Of a stretch of 64,000 bases of DNA, positions 50,552 through 62,400 are shown piece by piece. The notes under the pieces are model-generated. The model had not been told where the DNA came from. It was given only the letters and a program-made list of their open reading frames with translations, and did not search any database. Numbering within the stretch: position 1 is the stretch's first letter; each line of letters begins with the position of its first letter. Origin of the DNA: Lepidurus packardi (Eukaryota; Arthropoda; Branchiopoda; Notostraca; Triopsidae); NCBI GenBank assembly GCA_023053545.1, contig JAKZAN010000007.1:434001-498000 (forward strand), written 5' to 3'. The translations under genes were made by a program, and so were the position numbers.

Positions 50552-51467
50552 TCCTTTTGTTTGTTTACTAAAAATTTTTTACTTATTTATTATTAGAACA
50601 CAAACTAAACCAGGAGAAATCATAAAATTTACATTTAGGATTTACCCTTTCTTTTTCTTAGACTTTCCATTGACGAGCACGCCACGAGATAACAGGTTAT
50701 TTAACGACTGATTAGGTTTCGACAGTCAAGCAAAGGAGTTTTCCGCTTCCAAAACAAATGGCTACACTTCTTCCTTCGATGTTTTTCGCTTCAGTTTCCA
50801 GTTCCTATACTGCGTCACGTGAAAAGCCTAAACAGCGAACACCAAGCACGCTGAAAAGGCGCCAAAGAAAATGCGAAGAAAGGAAAACGGTATAGCGTAT
50901 AGCGCCCCTATAGTTGTTAACTGAAAAGTAACATAAACAGCAGAGACTAGTACGAAACCCGTTGGCGCGAATTAAAATCCATTTTAAGAAAATCAAGCGA
51001 ACAGTGTGGGTAGACTAGCTTGCGTAGCTTAGAATAAAACCAACTAACTCCGTTCAGATATTCTTATAAGAAGACCTAGGTAATTATCATCAGATTGCAC
51101 ATAAAAGCAACAGGTTTTAATTTAGAAAGCGTATGCCATTTTATATTTGGACACCAAAACCCGTTAATATGGTTCAGAAACTGTAGCATTCTTCCATCAA
51201 GTCCTTATCTTTTTTTTCTGGTGTCAAGAATATATAAAAGCTCAGGACAAACAAGCAATTAGCTGGTATTTTAGAAGTAAGAACATTTAGTTCTAGTTCA
51301 AGTTTGTTTTGCAGTGTATAGCTTCCTGGGTGCACTCGATCGAAAGGTTACAAACAAGGTAAGACTTTAAAGTAGGATAGTTTCCCAAAACCAACGTTTA
51401 CGGGTTCATTCTTTGCGCTCAAAGCAAGAAACAGAGGTTGTGTGTGTCTTGTGACTTGTCATCAGCT
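50552..51467. other. Interval between the SLF2-like and GlyRS genes
   Basis: It lies between two minus-strand genes and should contain the GlyRS 3' UTR and the SLF2-like promoter. No coding segment is recognised. Confidence 0.5.
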
Positions 51468-54409
51468 TTAGGCGGATGTCTTGGTAGTTTCTTGCTGCTC
51501 AAACTTGGGATATTTCGATTCGACTTCCTGCCAAGTCAGCCTCAAGATGGACAGATCACGGACTACGCCGGCAATTTCGGACAACTAGTAATACAGAAAA
51601 AAAAATCAAGGTCTGGGCTTGTGTGAACGGGAACGGTCAAAGCCTACCGGAACACGAACTTGACTTAAAGAGTCGCGCTCTCGTAAAGTGGCCGAGTGGG
51701 GTTCTTTTAGCGTATCAAAGTCCACAGTAATGCCGAATGGAATGGCAATTTCGTCCGTGCGAGCGTAACGGCGCCCAATCGAGCCGGATGAATCGTCCAC
51801 ACGATGCGATACATCGCACTGAGTTAAATCACGGGCTTTGCAAAATGAAAACATCCATGTGAATTAAGTGACATGAGTTTACATATATAAAAGTATACAA
51901 AACTTACAAAGCTGCTTGACGAAAGGATTGAACTCTGGGTTGTTACTCAATGGAAGAACAGAGCATTTAAGCGGGGCGACGCAAGGAGGCAAAGAAAAGT
52001 ACTAAGACAGGATTCGTTTTATGAAGTTAACTTAAGTAGATCTTTGAAATACCGTTCTTTGTTCATCTCCTTCGCGAACGCGGAAATTGTGTTCGAATAT
52101 CGAATACATTATGCGTCCAATACCGAAAGACGGCTCAATAACATTCGGAGTGAACTCTTCCACATACACGGTCTTTTGGTAACGCTTGACGGATACCAAA
52201 TCCTTGGTTAAATTATAGGATGCACCATTAATGGCCAAAGGAAACTCGCTATAAAGTTAATTGTTACACAATTCCACACAGTACAGGTTTGACCCACCCT
52301 TTTTCTTCCAGAGCCTTTTCAAACGTTTCCATGTCAACTGACTCCAAGCGGCTCAAAGACTCCAAAATTTCCTTGGCTTCTTTTTTGAAGGCTTTACCAA
52401 TAGCTCCTTTATTGGGTACAGCCTCTGTTTTAAGAAGAAAATAAAGAGGTTACTAAGGAAAATAGAGAACGTTGACCAGATTTACCAATAACATCCACAG
52501 TTTTGGGCTGTTCAAGTTTCTTCTCGGCAGCTAAGCGGACACCAGTAGCTTTCGTGTGCTGGCTTAGATCATACGCAGATCGGTCTGCGCATCCTACACA
52601 TTCCACCCAACCCTAGTGTACACATTAGATAATGTTATACTAACTAGTTAATATTGAATCGTAAGTATACATAAGAAGTAAGACATTCGGCGTCCCAGCA
52701 ATCACAGGCGTAATGAGCCATCTCGTTGCCCATGTGTTGACGGAAGCGCAATTTCTTGACACCAACACCAATACGGAGCATAAATTGTTGGATACGAGCA
52801 ATAAAGTAGGCTAGTGTCTCGTTAGCAATTATTTTCTATAAACAAAAATCATAGAAGTTGAAAACAAATCTCAAGTATATTTTTTAACATTATCACTCAC
52901 CTTTTCTACTGCGTCTTCAACAGTCATAATTTCAGCAGCTTTACCGTCCATCTGGTTGCAGGCTGAATACAAAAGCAATTCGACGTGCTTGACGTCCTCG
53001 AACTTGGGGTGCGACTTGTCGGTTGGATCGCAGAAATGCTCAATTTCTGCCATGGTAAACTCCCTGTCAACATTAAGTTCGGTAAAAAATACACGTTCGT
53101 GATAATATAAGACGGTGCCATGCCTAACACGGAGTAATCCGGATCTGGGAGAAATCTCATTTCGGAACGCGTTGCCAATCTGTGCAGCAGCAAAAGGTAA
53201 ACGACCTTGGTTAAATTCTAGCAATCTTTTAAAATTCACAAAGATGCCTTGGGCAGTTTCTGGCCGCAAAAACCTAAACTCTTCATATAAGTAACGTGTA
53301 TCGAAAAATACAATACACAGTACCCTTTGACGAGGCCAGTAGGGCCGATTGACGTACTGAACATGAGATTAAATTCAATGGGTTCCGTTAGATCGTTGCC
53401 AGTAATGGGCGATTTCATGTTAAACTTCTTCAGAACTTGATTCATTTCTTCCTGGGTCATACCATCCAGCTGCGAATGACCATATTAGCCGTAGATAAGC
53501 TGCCCGTAAGTTTTGATTCCTTACCTTAATGACGATGTCATCACATTCATCTTTCAAAGCTTGGGTAGCTTTCTTTTCGGATTTCACTTTCTCCAAATGG
53601 GCTTTGATCAGGTGGTCAAGTCGAAAGCATTCGCCAGTTTTCAAGTCTTTGACCATCAAGTCAGCAAAACGGTCCACGTGTCCAGATGCCCTATGCAGTG
53701 TGTGGATTTAGGATGGTCGTAGTCATGAAATAACTTTTACTTGAGAACAGGCTCTGGTGTCAAAATAGAACAGTCGACTTCTAACATTTGCTCTTCCAGG
53801 ACGAAAAATTGACGCCAGGCCTGCAGAATGTTGGACTTCATTGCACAGCCCATGGGGCCAAAATCATATTGTCCAGTAATGCCTCCATAAATAGCAAAAG
53901 AATGGTCGTAAAAGAAACGGCGTTTTAAGAGGTCTTCGAGTTTAGATCGGTCAAACGAAGCTTCAACAGGGGCCAAAGCTAATTCCTTATCTTCGAGTAC
54001 TTTCTTCCTGGTTTTTAATTCGGCCACGGCCTTTTTTACATCCAACTCCAGTGCCCCGGTGTCTTTCAGCTTCCTGACCAAGTCCCCCTATATATAAAAG
54101 CCATGAAAGGAAACCTACTTCTAATCATCGGATTTAAATTATTACCTGTTCCTTAACAGCTGCTCTCAAAGGAGCCAGAATTTCTTCAACTTTAGCATCA
54201 GACATGTCTAGCTGCAATCTGAATTTCTTATGCGATTTCTTAGAGCCCCAGTTAGGCGGAAGAGTTTTACTAGCAAAATTGCTTGCAGTTGTATTCAATC
54301 TACGGAGCAGCTGGTGATGGATAGTGTGGCGTTTGGTTTCGCCTTTCACGATATAACGATAAATACTAACGGTAAAACTATTACACGAAATTCCTCCAAA
54401 GAATTTCAT
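51468..54409 (-). CDS. GARS1: Glycyl-tRNA synthetase (class II), probably dual cytosolic and mitochondrial
   Basis: Charges tRNA-Gly with glycine. Exons in transcript order: 54409-54146, 54087-53741, 53690-53525, 53469-53324, 53273-53124, 53063-52901, 52835-52671, 52612-52486, 52424-52298, 52248-52053, 52001-51908, 51835-51648, 51584-51468, joining to 749 aa. A basic presequence (residues 1-68) precedes MSDAKVEEI at 69, which fits upstream mitochondrial and downstream cytosolic starts. A WHEP domain spans about 75-130. Catalytic-core motifs include [41 protein letters not shown], and [15 protein letters not shown]; the anticodon domain has [14 protein letters not shown]. The intron at 53123-53064 has a GC donor, is 60 bases and keeps the frame. 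The last exon restores the conserved [12 protein letters not shown] end. Confidence 0.96.
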
Positions 54410-54832
54410 CAGAAAAAGTCACCGAAACGGCTATTGGTACCTTTTCCTAGCCAGAAGCAAATATTCCCAGCATGTCTCATCCAAAGCAATTGTGTGCGCA
54501 AGGCACTAACCTTGCAACCGCAAAGCGGAGTGGGCGGAGATTGTGGGGCCCTGGTAGAGATGAAGAATGATAAAATACAGGTCCCGTTGCAATAACCAGA
54601 TTTAAAATATTAGTTGTCTTAACCTTCTCTTAAGTGAATGAATATAAAAAATTTCATTTAAGGGGAAATTCTAAATCTATTGAAAATCAGAATCGAAGAG
54701 TGTAAGCTCGTGAAAAGAAAATCCATGTATAAACCGCATTTTGCAAGCGGATTTTCCCGGTTTTTTTCTATTCCTCAGCTTTAAAAACGAATTCAACGCC
54801 ATCGTACGGACAAGCGGACAGAACGAGTCAAA
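54410..54832. promoter_or_regulatory. Head-to-head intergenic region of GlyRS and the BTB gene
   Basis: Only 423 bases separate the two start codons, so both promoters lie here and may be shared. I see no clear TATA box or repeat in it. Confidence 0.5.
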
Positions 54833-56754
54833 ATGGACGAGCAAGGAGGGTTTTGTTTGCGATGGAATAATCATCAGAGTACATTGGTTTCTGTACTGGA
54901 AAAGTTGTTGGAAAAAGAAAAACTTGTTGACGTAACCCTAGCCGCTGATGGAGAATATATTAGAGCCCACAGATTGGTTCTATGTGCTTGTAGCGGTTAC
55001 TTTGAAGTAAATTTGTCCATATATTATCCAAATGTGGGGTTCAAGAGTTTTTTTTTTCTTTTCGTTACGTGCAGGAACTGCTATCCTATCACACGGAAAA
55101 ACATGCTGTTATCTACATGAGAGATGTTCCTATTAGCCAGTTGAAGGCTCTATTGAGCTACATGTACCATGGAGAAGTCAATGTGGCTCAAGATGAGCTT
55201 TCGTCTTTCGTTCAGCTGGCAGATTCGCTTCGTGTCAAGGGTTTGACTGATAATAATGCTGGTAAAATCTTCTACAATGCACCGCCTAGAATGTTACTAA
55301 GCGATTCGTTTTATTTATAGCCCAGTCCTTGGGAAACCATGTCAATGGTAAAATGGCAGTAAAACACGCATCTGAGCTGCTCTCCAATCCTACCTCGCCA
55401 GCTGCCGCACCACGCCGCAAAAAAGCGCGCCGCCGTTCCTTCGACAACAGTCCTGTTTCTTCTCCTGCATCTTCCAGTACCGCCCCACGGAGATCTATTG
55501 TAGACACGCCCAATCCGAACGCACCACGTAATGCCGCCAAATTGCCCGAAGCGAAGCGACCTTCTACGAGCGGGCTTCCTAAGATTGCAATTCCTATGAC
55601 AACTACACCTGAAACGGTTTCTATCACCGTTGAAGTTAACCCTGGCCCAATTCCGGAAACTGCAATAAGTTCGCCAGATTGGAGGGTGACTGTTCCATCC
55701 GACCCTAATCAAGGACCTGTTCAACCAAAAGAAGCCCTGTTTAGTGGGCCACTTAAAGAGGAAAATGATGAGAAAACAATTGAAGTAGAGGAACTTTCTT
55801 TAGAAGACAACGGAGAAGAAGATTGGAGCGACATGGAAGGAGGCGGTTCAGGATCGGGTTACGAGCACCCTGATACAGGTACGTTCATGTACTGAACATT
55901 GTATTATAAGTATAGAAACCTAATTGTAATAATGTGCAGGTGGTAATTCGCAAAATAATGGAGTTCCCTATGAAGGACCTTTTGGTCAAGGTAACAGAAG
56001 GCTTTATATTTTAACTTAATATATGTCAGTTGGGTTTCATAATAGCATGCCTGGGAATGTTTGGAGGCGCATAAGCTAGGAATAGTTTCTCTTTCATATT
56101 CCGAGTAAGCTTTGTCGCAGAACAAAAGATCCAAATCTTTGGCCAGTTGAGCTGTATGCTTTCGTTTTTGATGGGTCAGCGAACGTCTCGTCGTTTTAAG
56201 AGATTCGCCCTGCCCCGGTTTCCATATAAATAGCTGGCTGTTAGGAACAAAACTATTACGGTTGTTGTTATTATTGCAGGTCTTCTGGGTAAATATGTTT
56301 GCACGAATGGCTGTGGGAAAGTCTACTCGGATAAGAAAGCTATGCGCCAACATGCAATTTGGAAATGTGGCAAGGAGCCTGGGCTTAGTTGTTGGGTCTG
56401 TCCCTTCCGTACCTATACTAATTCACTCCTCAAATATCACATGAGGCAGAAACACAATTACATGGCTTCCTAATACTCTTGTGAGGCTAAGTCGACGTGC
56501 CTGATTTAATACTCATTCATTTTTAATTTTCTTTCGTCTGGCCAGATGCGTCGGGTATCATTGCTGACTTACTGCAGTGCGAACGGTGCGCCGTGGTCTT
56601 CAAACAACGAGATTGGCGGAAATTCGCGGTCCATCGCCGATACTGCGGGCTTACGTTTCGGTACAACTGCCCCTACTGTGACTATGGTACGAATACCAAC
56701 AGTAATTTTCATCGTCATATGCGGACGTTGCACAAGGACCTCTATAACACTTAG
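54833..56754 (+). CDS. BTB-zinc finger protein of the lola type with two alternative terminal exons
   Basis: A nuclear transcription regulator. Shared exons: 54833-55006, 55075-55261, 55321-55878, 55940-55990. The BTB domain (residues 1-118) has [40 protein letters not shown] and MYHGEVNV, the arthropod BTB-ttk pattern. A disordered Pro/Ser linker with a basic patch (RRKKARRRS) and an acidic patch follows. Two 3' exons, both entered in phase 1 and each ending in a stop, supply different finger pairs. Exon A (56280-56473, 387-aa isoform) has [20 protein letters not shown] followed by [17 protein letters not shown]. Exon B (56546-56754, 392-aa isoform) has [15 protein letters not shown] followed by [19 protein letters not shown]. 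This matches the lola gene style of choosing one terminal finger exon. Confidence 0.9.
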
Positions 56755-57473
56755 AAAAACGTTGCCTTTGAAGTGTTATCTCCGCAGAAATACTCTGCTT
56801 CCATTTTTCTACAATTTACCATGTAGCTCAGTTGGATTTTTAGGGTCGTAGGTTCGAAACAAAACGATTCACTTCGTGACGATACTTTATGCCCAGAATT
56901 TGTAATACTTGTTCTACTGTTTTCATATAAACGACAAACGAAATCTGAATTCACCTTTCCGTTGATTCAGTTTGTAAAGTACCGCGTTGTAGTACGTTTA
57001 TTCCTAGTGGCTGCCTTTTCTGGTAGGAGGCGGCCTTGTCGCCATTTTTTAAAGGCTCTTAACCAATCAGTTACGTCGTAATGGATTTTGTTCCCTTTCT
57101 CTCCTCCTACGTTTTACTTGACTCTTTTGTTGTGATCCTTTTTCGCTTTGGACAGCCAACACGTCAACAGAGCAGGTCAGTAGAACAGATACCTATTTAA
57201 TGCCGATGAAGCATTAGTGATATTCATCTGGATATAAACCTGGGCATTGTAAGTTGACGCTTCGTCCTTCTGTTGTACTCGAGTTCATTTCTGTAGGTTT
57301 CCAGAAGCGAGAAGTTGTGCTAAACACTGAAAGCAAAAGCCCTGTTTGTGTTAGTTTCACGTTTTCAGTTTCTCTCATTTTTTAAAGTGATGAAATCATA
57401 TTTTAATTTATAAAGCATTTATTTGCGTAGCAATAACCTGTGCATTATTTTATTTCATTAGTAGAATCAAACC
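56755..57473. other. Interval with a tRNA-like remnant
   Basis: No gene is recognised. At 56823-56861 the sequence TAGCTCAGTTGGAT, then GGGTCGTAGGTTCGAAAC, looks like the joined D-arm and T-arm regions of a tRNA with the anticodon arm missing, so it is a pseudo-tRNA. The remainder probably holds the 3' end of the BTB transcript and the promoter of TMEM165. Confidence 0.5.
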
Positions 57474-58680
57474 ATGGCGAACATCATATCTGCGGACTGC
57501 GTGAGGCGTACATCACAAACCAGCTGCTTTAAATTTGCCGCATATTGCTTGATATTTCTACTATTCTTGATTTTAGCAGTTAATGCTGAAAAAGAACCCG
57601 TTGAGGATCAAGACTCTAAGCAAATCTCGGTACCTATGTTTATGGTAAACTAAGAATCCGCTCATAGTGTTATGTTAGTCTGAAACAGTAGAAGAACATG
57701 GAAAGGCAGTTAAAATCAGTTCGACTCAGGGAGCCAAAACTCATGACTTGGGTTTCTTCCATGCTTTTATTGCTTCGTTTTCTGTCATTATTGTTTCGGA
57801 ACTGGGGGACAAAACCTTCTTCATTGCTGCCATTATGGCCATGAGGCATTCCCGGTTGGCAGTCTTACTTGGTGCTTGTGGAGCACTTTTTTTGATGACT
57901 GTGATATCTGGTAACCTAACGTTGACGTGTCTCATATACGTGTCCGGTAATTGTTGGGTTGTTTTATCTCTAGCTTTGTTCGGTTGGATCACCATTATTA
58001 TTCCCCGGGTCTACACGTACTACATCTCGACAGCTCTCTTTGCCATCTTTGGCTTGAAAATGCTCAAAGAAGGGTACTACATGTCGCCAAATGAAGGCCA
58101 AGAAGAGTTTGAAGAAGTTCAGTCGGATTTGAAGAGAAAAGAAGACGAAGTAACGTAACAGGCTTAGTATCCATTCGCCTGGTTAATGTAAGAGTTTTTT
58201 CCAACCTAGCTAGCGTCAGAAACTCTGGATGCCGAAGCTGGTGCTACTGTTATTCGTGGAGGGCTCCGTAATCGAATTCTTTCATTGGTTTCCCGTGTGT
58301 TCCTGCAATCTTTCACTCTGACGTTTTTAGCTGAGTGGGGTGATCGGTCTCAGTTGGCAACTATAATCTTAGCGGCCAGAGAAGTATTGCTTTCATATTA
58401 TGAATTATTGAACCAATATTTTAAGAAACGTATTATAGGATGTCGTTGGAGTGAGCCTGGGGGCGTTTGTAGGGCATTCTATATGCACGGCTTTGGCAGT
58501 ATTAGGAGGCCGAATGATTGCTCAACGGATATCAGTTCGAACAGGTATGTTTCCTCATTTCGTTTCCTTACTTTCGTCGCTCATCCATTTTTTTTAATGT
58601 TCGTTTCAGTAACACTTGTGGGAGGCGTAGTATTCCTCGTCTTTGCAGTCTCAGCCCTCTTTATGGATACTGAGTCCTAA
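57474..58680 (+). CDS. TMEM165: TMEM165/GDT1-family Golgi cation transporter
   Basis: A Golgi membrane protein that moves manganese or calcium, needed for normal glycosylation. Exons 57474-57629, 57679-57910, 57974-58149, 58210-58383, 58439-58544 and 58610-58680 join in phase to 304 aa. An N-terminal hydrophobic signal (residues 20-38) precedes the first conserved UPF0016 motif, SELGDKTFFIAAIMAMRH. A second copy of the motif, AEWGDRSQLATIILAA, lies in exon 4; paired E-x-G-D-K/R-[ST] motifs define the family. IPRVYTYYISTALFAIFG and MSPNEGQEEFEEVQ are typical of TMEM165. The exon 3/4 junction was set at 58149/58210 because it is the only nearby pair that keeps the frame. Confidence 0.95.
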
Positions 58681-58936
58681 AAGTGGTCCAACGTTCGATA
58701 TGACAATTGACGAACCTTTGCGTGCTGTCTAAAAGAGTATGACGTGATAGCAGTTTCAAGATAAATACTTTTCGAGTATCTCAAGATAATGAAATGCTGT
58801 GCTAAACGGTTTTACGTCGAAAGTGTACAATGTCTTAGTAAAAAATGCTGTATTGATACCACACACTCAAGAAGTAAAAAAAAGATACAGTTTCCAAGTT
58901 GACTTTGTATCAGACGGCTCAACTTAATTGACGTGC

Positions 58937-59401
58937 TTATTTTGTGACTGCTGGATTCCATTGCCGTTTCAGACGGCTCTGGATATCCGTGGATTTGAGC
59001 GGAGACCACTGGCGCTTACTGCGAACGCTAGCGATGCCGTCATTGACCAAGGGCGACCATTGCCTCCTCGTACGCGATTTCGGTTCTGATTCTGCTTCCG
59101 GCTCCAAAGATGACCATTGTCTCTTGGCACGATTTAAAGGAAGGAAATCTTCAGCGACAGGTTCCCATTGCCTGCGATTACGAATTTTAGCCTCTTCAAG
59201 CGGTGACCATTGTCGCTTGACACGGTCTAAGGTATGGACGTCTTCGGCGACAGGTTCCCATTGCCTGCGAGTGCGACTTTTTACCTCTTCAAGCGGCGAC
59301 CATTGGCGTCTTGATCTCAAGAGTGACGAGCTGCCAGGGTCAAGTGATAGGGCAAAAGAAACAAATGACAAAACGAGCAATACTGACAATACAGGCTGCA
59401 T
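58937..59401 (-). CDS. Putative secreted precursor of eight QW-peptides (furin-type sites)
   Basis: A 154-aa protein that I do not recognise. Residues 1-19 form a strong signal peptide (MQPVLSVLLVLSFVSFALS). The rest is eight repeats, each starting Gln-Trp at residues 33, 47, 64, 78, 95, 114, 131 and 147. Every QW follows R-x-[KR]-R (RSRR, RTRR, RVKR, RNRR, RAKR, RTRR, RSKR, RLKR), the furin/proprotein convertase consensus. Typical unit starts are QWSPLEE and QWEPVAED, which alternate in the first four units as a 31-residue dimer. Cleavage would expose N-terminal Gln, which commonly cyclises to pyroglutamate. There is no C-terminal Gly for amidation and no Cys. A 69-base 5' UTR intron (59473-59405, GTAAGT..TAG) just before the ATG supports a real transcript. 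It is convergent with TMEM165. A neuropeptide, antimicrobial peptide or other secreted signal is possible. Confidence 0.75.
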   Translation of the reverse strand: MQPVLSVLLVLSFVSFALSLDPGSSSLLRSRRQWSPLEEVKSRTRRQWEPVAEDVHTLDRVKRQWSPLEEAKIRNRRQWEPVAEDFLPLNRAKRQWSSLEPEAESEPKSRTRRQWSPLVNDGIASVRSKRQWSPLKSTDIQSRLKRQWNPAVTK

Positions 59402-62400
59402 GGTCTACGAAAAGAAAATACATACATTATTTTTACATATGCTTGAAACCCATACAAAAGTGGTAAAACTTACCTCGGTGTTGTTAACTTGCAGTCACAG
59501 GCTGAAGTAGCTGTCGTTTGCCTTCAAATTCCACTTTTTATTCTACCATCATTGTCCCAGGCCAATTGATAAGTCAGGTCGGTTTAATTAGCATTGAAAG
59601 AGCAAGGTTAAAATTTTAATGAATTTTTCCTTGAATTCGCAAGTCGAGATAAGGTTTGCCTGTTATTTCGCCTTACATGACGCGTTCAAAATGACACGAT
59701 ATAGCAAAGAATAAAGGGGAATTGTAATCTCGTTAGGAATGTGTGCGTTGCTTGAAGGTCTTTCTGCGAACTGTTGATTCATGTACTCTCAAATTCATAC
59801 ATTCCGCATTGAATGCCAAGCTTGCGAGAGTGTCATGCAGAGGGCGTGTGATGACGTCTTCAAGTGTAAAAGCAGTAGTTTAATCTTTTCCGTTTATAAA
59901 CGGATCGTTTGTAAATATGTCTTTATTTTCTGTTCGTATTTCAAAGAAGAGTCCTTGTCTTGAGATTGTGAACAAATTATAGGGCGATCGATCAGACGAC
60001 TTTCTGATGTGGCTTGGTGTTCATGTTTAGAACGAATTACGGTAAAACGATAGAACCTTGCCTTGGGCAGCCGTGTGTAGGATAACGCTGGACCCCAGCC
60101 AAGGCAGAAAAGCAGAGACAGAAAGGCAGGAGAAGGCGAAAAGGAACCAGATTGCTTAGTTCGCTGTGAACCGTGTCGTAGTAACACATCGAAGTGTGCT
60201 TTTAATTATGTGTACTTCGTAGAAAGGCCAAATCCCTAGGATTGACCGTGAATTCTATAGAATAAAACACCCACAGACCAATGGATACATAGTCTGTTAT
60301 TGATTGGATTATGTTTATAGCAATACGTGGAAAGGTAAGCAAAATTACTTCTTAGACCTTTCACTTCTCAATCCTTGACAATCCTAAACTTCTTGGCAAT
60401 CCATTTAATTACAAAGGTTATAGCGAGTTGAACGAGCGTAAGCATGTGTTGAGGCGATTGCCACAATTTATTGGATTGTGTGTTGTTGGCATATTGCGGA
60501 CGTCAAAGTTTCTATACCTAGAGTGCCTCTGATTTCATTTGGGTGATAAGTGGGCGTTCATGGATTCGCCGAAGCACAGCTGATGCTGTACTCTTGCTGA
60601 AGGCCAATTTTGTTGAAATGTTACCCAACCTCAAAGTCCTCGACAAGGTCATTTAAATCTAACACGAAGCCATGGAGGTAAACGACTTAGTTATCATCTT
60701 TTTTTGTTTCTAACACGAATCGTAGGAGAAGTTTTTTCCCCTCCTAATAACGCTCATCCTCGTTTTTGAACGGTGGTCCAGACTAAAAAAGGCAAATTGA
60801 TAGGCTTAAATAAGCTTTCATTGGCTATCAAAGGTCTGCGGCTTTGAAAGCTGTGTTCTTTACCGACTTGGGTGGCGGGAACGCTGAATTTTTGAACGGA
60901 CCCCCTTCCGAGTGACCTTCTCCACGTTATGGACATACCGTGTGCCTCTTTGCAGAAAGGAAAGCCTCCTTGCCTAATTTGAAGGACTAGACTAGCATAC
61001 ATAATGAAGCTATAGATATATATGTATATATACACATAGGGCCAGAACGCATATGGATCGTTGTTCTCAATGAAAGAAGGGTTGTAAGAACCAAACTCAT
61101 TCATAAACCTCTTCTTTTGTCTCTTCAATATGTGTTACGTTATTCCACGGGCTGTTTTAAAATTAATGTTTTTGTTTAATATTCAACGCCCAGGAAAGTT
61201 TAGTTGTGCATGCATCATATAAAGGTAGGCTTGGAGCTATAGTAAGCGTAACTAGGTTACGTAATATTGATTTCTCGTCCAACATGTTTCATCTGTTTTT
61301 TCTTAAAGAAATAAAAAAGGACAAAATAGTGGAAAAGAACAAAGGCTATAAAGACTTACAGATACTCTATTTTAAAAAAAATTGTGCCGTGGTATGTAAC
61401 GAGGCGTAAATTCAAGTTTGAGTACACCACTTGCTTGGTGGTTTTATCGTTTCTCATAGGACTAGTTTCACCTACTCAGAAAGCGTAACTTTGTTTTTTG
61501 GCAGCATTTTCAGTCAATAGATCCTTTGGCTTTCAGTTCTCATAAAAATACTTTCTTTAAGTATATTTCCGCTACTTAGTTGTAATGACTAAGGACGATA
61601 GCTCTGGATATGAGCTCAAGCCTGACGACTAACGCTATGTTACATTAATAGCTTAATACTCTGCCGACTTTTTGAGTCGCGATACTTGAAAATGTTCTGA
61701 GAACCTGCGAAGCACGAGTGCCAGAGCCAGTGCGCTGCTTAGTATGCTATGGAGGGTCGTTAAGGAATTCTTATGTCCAAGAGTGTTTCAAATAGTCGCT
61801 TTCACGTTCGTCATAAGAGCCTTGGTGTTCGTAAGACCCCGAAAACCAATTCTTTTAGACAGGAAAATCGCATCGCGCTGTTTGTTGGTGTGATATGGAG
61901 TCTCGCATCGGACGCTATCCGCATCCTTATTGTTTGGAAAGTTTCCTAGAACGTTTGTCTATTATCTTTGAGAGACAAGGGAAGAAAGCAAAAAGAAAAA
62001 GTAAGCAAGAAAAAATACGCAACAGGTATAGAACGCCTACGCCCAACTATCCTTTTGGGACGTCGCACGATTCATGGGCTCGCTCTGCGCATAGAGAGTG
62101 GGATTGAAAGCCACTGTCTTTCACTTTCCGAAAACCAATAAATGGACTTGAGATACAGGAGCTTTTCAACCAGAAAATCCTTACGTTTATATGTTTTCAT
62201 GCATACCCAACGTGCGGATCCTTACTCAACCGGGATTCTGTCGTTAACTGCGTTTTGGAATAAGACTGAGGGTCTTTATAAAACCACAAGACCACAGCCT
62301 TGATTGAGCATTGGAATGTGTGGCTAGGGGCCTGACTAAGCTTCAGAATCGGGAACTCCAATACATTTTCGAGTTCCTGAGCGCTTTAACGGACCCTTCA

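Noticed and set aside
51606-51647. GlyRS ending at [12 protein letters not shown]
   Set aside because: This is read-through into a 63-base intron. Splicing to 51584 gives the conserved [22 protein letters not shown] end.
55286-55724. Antisense frames of 113 and 137 codons over the BTB linker exon
   Set aside because: They are shadows of a GC-rich low-complexity exon. The plus-strand frame is spliced and conserved.
58944-59510. 188-codon open frame on the plus strand across the QW-peptide gene
   Set aside because: It is the antisense of a periodic repeat, which tends to stay open. It has no signal peptide or domain, whereas the minus strand has a signal peptide, regular cleavage sites and a spliced 5' UTR.
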